Shown here: piece by piece, positions 62,584 to 64,000 of the stretch
Layout of the letters: every line of letters starts with the position of its first letter
How positions within the stretch are numbered: the stretch's first letter is position 1
From: an uncultured Prevotellaceae bacterium
GTDB taxonomy: Bacteria; Bacteroidota; Bacteroidia; Bacteroidales; Muribaculaceae
Assembly: GCA_900319525.1 (NCBI GenBank)
Contig: ONOU01000014.1
Location: forward strand, 62,001 to 126,000
Direction of reading: 5' to 3'
DNA: 64,000 bases
Notes under the pieces: model-generated
What the model was told of the DNA's origin: nothing
Databases searched by the model: none
Seen by the model: the letters and a program-made list of their open reading frames with translations, nothing else
Translations under genes and position numbers: made by a program

Positions 62584-63930
62584 TCAGATGATACCGGTGA
62601 GGTAAAGGAAGATGAAGAAGATCGAGACGGGAGCGATGTAGCGCAGGCAGAAGATCAGGTAGGGCTCCACGAGCGTGCCCTTCAAGCGGCCGCCGTTGGT
62701 CAACTGGTCGTGCACGACCTTGCGGTCGAGAATCCATCCCACATACACTGCCGTGAACAGTCCACCCAGCAGCATGAAGATGTTGCTGGCGGCATAGTCC
62801 ATCATGTCAAAGATGTTCTTGCCCCACAGCTTGACGTCGTCAAGCACATTGAACGACAGGGCCGCAATCGTAGCCAGCACAAAGGTGAACAGGGCCGTCC
62901 AGTTAATCGCACGGGGGCGTGACAACTTGCGCTCCTCGATGAGGAAGGTGATGGGAATCTCGCTCAACGAGATGGTCGAGGTCAACGAGGCAAAGAACAC
63001 CAGCAGGAAGAACAGCAATGCCCATACATATCCACCCGTCATCTGCTGGAAGATACCAGGCAAAACCTCAAAGATCAATCTGGGACCTGCCGTGGGCTCC
63101 AAGCCAAAGGAGAACACTGCCGGGAAAATCATCACGCCCGACAGGATAGCCACCAGTGTGTCCATTACGGCAACGGTTGTCGCGTCCTTGGCCAGCGAAG
63201 TGTCGTCTTTAAAGTATGAACTGTAGGTCACCAGGCACGAGATACCGATGGACAGCGAGAGGAAGGCCTGACCGAAGGCATCAAGCACGCCACGCATCGT
63301 CAGAGCCGAGAAATCGGGATAGAACAGGAATCGCAGTCCCTTGCGGGCATCAGGCATCAGCAACGAGTTGATACAGAAGACAATGAGGACAACAAACAGC
63401 AGAGGCATCATGATGCTGGCGACCCGCTCAATACCCTTCTCAATGCCACGGCTCATCACCAGGAAATTGATCACCAGGAAGAGCGCCGTCCACCCAACGC
63501 AGCGCCAGGGACTTGCCAGCAACGAGGAGAACATGTCGTTATACTCTTGCGGCGTGTGGCCACTCAGATGTCCCAAAAGCGCCTGATAGAGGTACTCGAT
63601 GATCCATCCACAAACCACACTGTAGAAGCCAATGACAATGAAGCTGCCCAAGATGCAGATGTAAGTAAACAGGTAATATTTCTTACCTGGAGAGAGTTGC
63701 TTCAATGCCGACTTCATGTTACTGTGGGTCGAACGGCCAATGATGAATTCACTCAATATCACGGGAATGCCCATTACCAGGATGCAACAGATGTACACCA
63801 GAATAAAGGCGCCACCACCATTCACTCCTGCCTCATAGGGGAAACGCCAGATGTTCCCCAATCCTACTGCCGAGCCCACCGCAGCCGCGATGGCTCCCAT
63901 ACGGGTCGCAAATCCTGCTCGTTTTGCCAT
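62584..63930 (-). CDS. Sodium-dependent transporter, NSS family
   Basis: Secondary transporter of the neurotransmitter:sodium symporter family, 448 residues with about eleven membrane helices. The family signature is at the N-terminus: FATRMGAIAAAVGSAVGLGN (about 7-26), then IWRFPYEAGVNGGGAFILVY. Unwound TM1 and TM6 residues (GSAVGLGNIWRF; DAFGQAFLSLSIG) would bind sodium and an amino-acid-like substrate. Bacterial relatives take up tryptophan, tyrosine or leucine; the substrate here is undetermined. It has a consensus promoter and converges on the LRR operon. Confidence 0.92.
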   Translation of the reverse strand: MAKRAGFATRMGAIAAAVGSAVGLGNIWRFPYEAGVNGGGAFILVYICCILVMGIPVILSEFIIGRSTHSNMKSALKQLSPGKKYYLFTYICILGSFIVIGFYSVVCGWIIEYLYQALLGHLSGHTPQEYNDMFSSLLASPWRCVGWTALFLVINFLVMSRGIEKGIERVASIMMPLLFVVLIVFCINSLLMPDARKGLRFLFYPDFSALTMRGVLDAFGQAFLSLSIGISCLVTYSSYFKDDTSLAKDATTVAVMDTLVAILSGVMIFPAVFSFGLEPTAGPRLIFEVLPGIFQQMTGGYVWALLFFLLVFFASLTSTISLSEIPITFLIEERKLSRPRAINWTALFTFVLATIAALSFNVLDDVKLWGKNIFDMMDYAASNIFMLLGGLFTAVYVGWILDRKVVHDQLTNGGRLKGTLVEPYLIFCLRYIAPVSIFFIFLYLTGII

Positions 63931-63956
63931 AGCATCACATTATTTAAGTTTTGGTA

Positions 63957-63988
63957 CAAAGGTAGCACAATCTGCCCAAAGGGTCAAA
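63957..63988 (-). promoter_or_regulatory. Promoter of NSS transporter (TTTG-N20-TACCTTTG)
   Basis: On the minus strand TACCTTTG (63964-63957) with TTTG exactly 20 bases upstream (63988-63985), a full consensus match 27 bases before the start. Confidence 0.85.
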
Positions 63989-64000
63989 CCAAATAGATTT

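Overview
The window looks like chromosomal DNA of a Bacteroidales bacterium, most likely Muribaculaceae or Prevotellaceae (inference). The evidence is the repeated Bacteroidetes promoter signature (TTTG about 20 nt before TAnnTTTG), the RprX/RprY two-component pair, a degenerate EF-G2-type elongation factor, BspA-like leucine-rich repeat proteins, dockerin-like C-termini, the debranching enzyme/GT4/GH57 glucan operon and the Trk potassium system. Base composition is moderately GC-rich in genes, with AT-rich spacers. No tRNA, rRNA, CRISPR array, prophage or classical defence island was seen.

Layout. 1-8118: an IS1634-type transposase cut by the window edge, then an ECF sigma operon behind an ECF-type promoter, a secreted GHL10/dockerin protein, a second ECF sigma factor, and a small envelope/stress cassette (two YtxH proteins, a holin-like membrane protein, a hypothetical). 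8119-19279: a large composite palindrome, uvrA, an AlkD-like protein, hemW, EF-G2, rprXY and a PlsC acyltransferase. 19302-22656: a minus-strand group of small-molecule genes (MerR/GyrI regulator, GNAT with zinc ribbon, CAT-like protein, flavin-fold protein with zinc ribbon). 22737-27148: a LiaF-like / TonB-receptor-like / BamE-like unit divergent from a membrane-bound LytTR regulator. 27343-34299: PHP phosphatase, trkA-trkH, rpmE2, a frameshifted DUF3667 gene, a DUF308-like gene and a diacylglycerol-kinase-family gene. 34359-42145: alpha-glucan operon (debranching enzyme, GT4, GH57) and pyruvate phosphate dikinase. 42406-49331: an AT-rich DKNYY gene, a TlpA-like lipoprotein, a GH3-beta-lactamase fusion and a 5'-nucleotidase. 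49524-63930: a hypothetical, a cyclophilin lipoprotein, a DUF349 protein, a WcaJ-type sugar transferase, recQ, a TPR/HTH lipoprotein, two BspA-like LRR-dockerin proteins and a sodium symporter.

Functionally this is mostly core chromosome: DNA repair (uvrA, AlkD-like, recQ), starvation and energy metabolism (EF-G2, glucan operon, ppdK), envelope sensing (rprXY, LytTR/LiaF, ECF sigma factors) and surface proteins. The least explained structure lies between genes. There are five spacers with 7-bp-period arrays, all just after plus-strand stop codons. There is also a 326-bp nested palindrome, a 78-bp exact dispersed repeat that supplies the C-terminus of the LytTR protein, and several small dispersed hairpins. 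The zinc-ribbon gene group is the best candidate for an undescribed functional unit.
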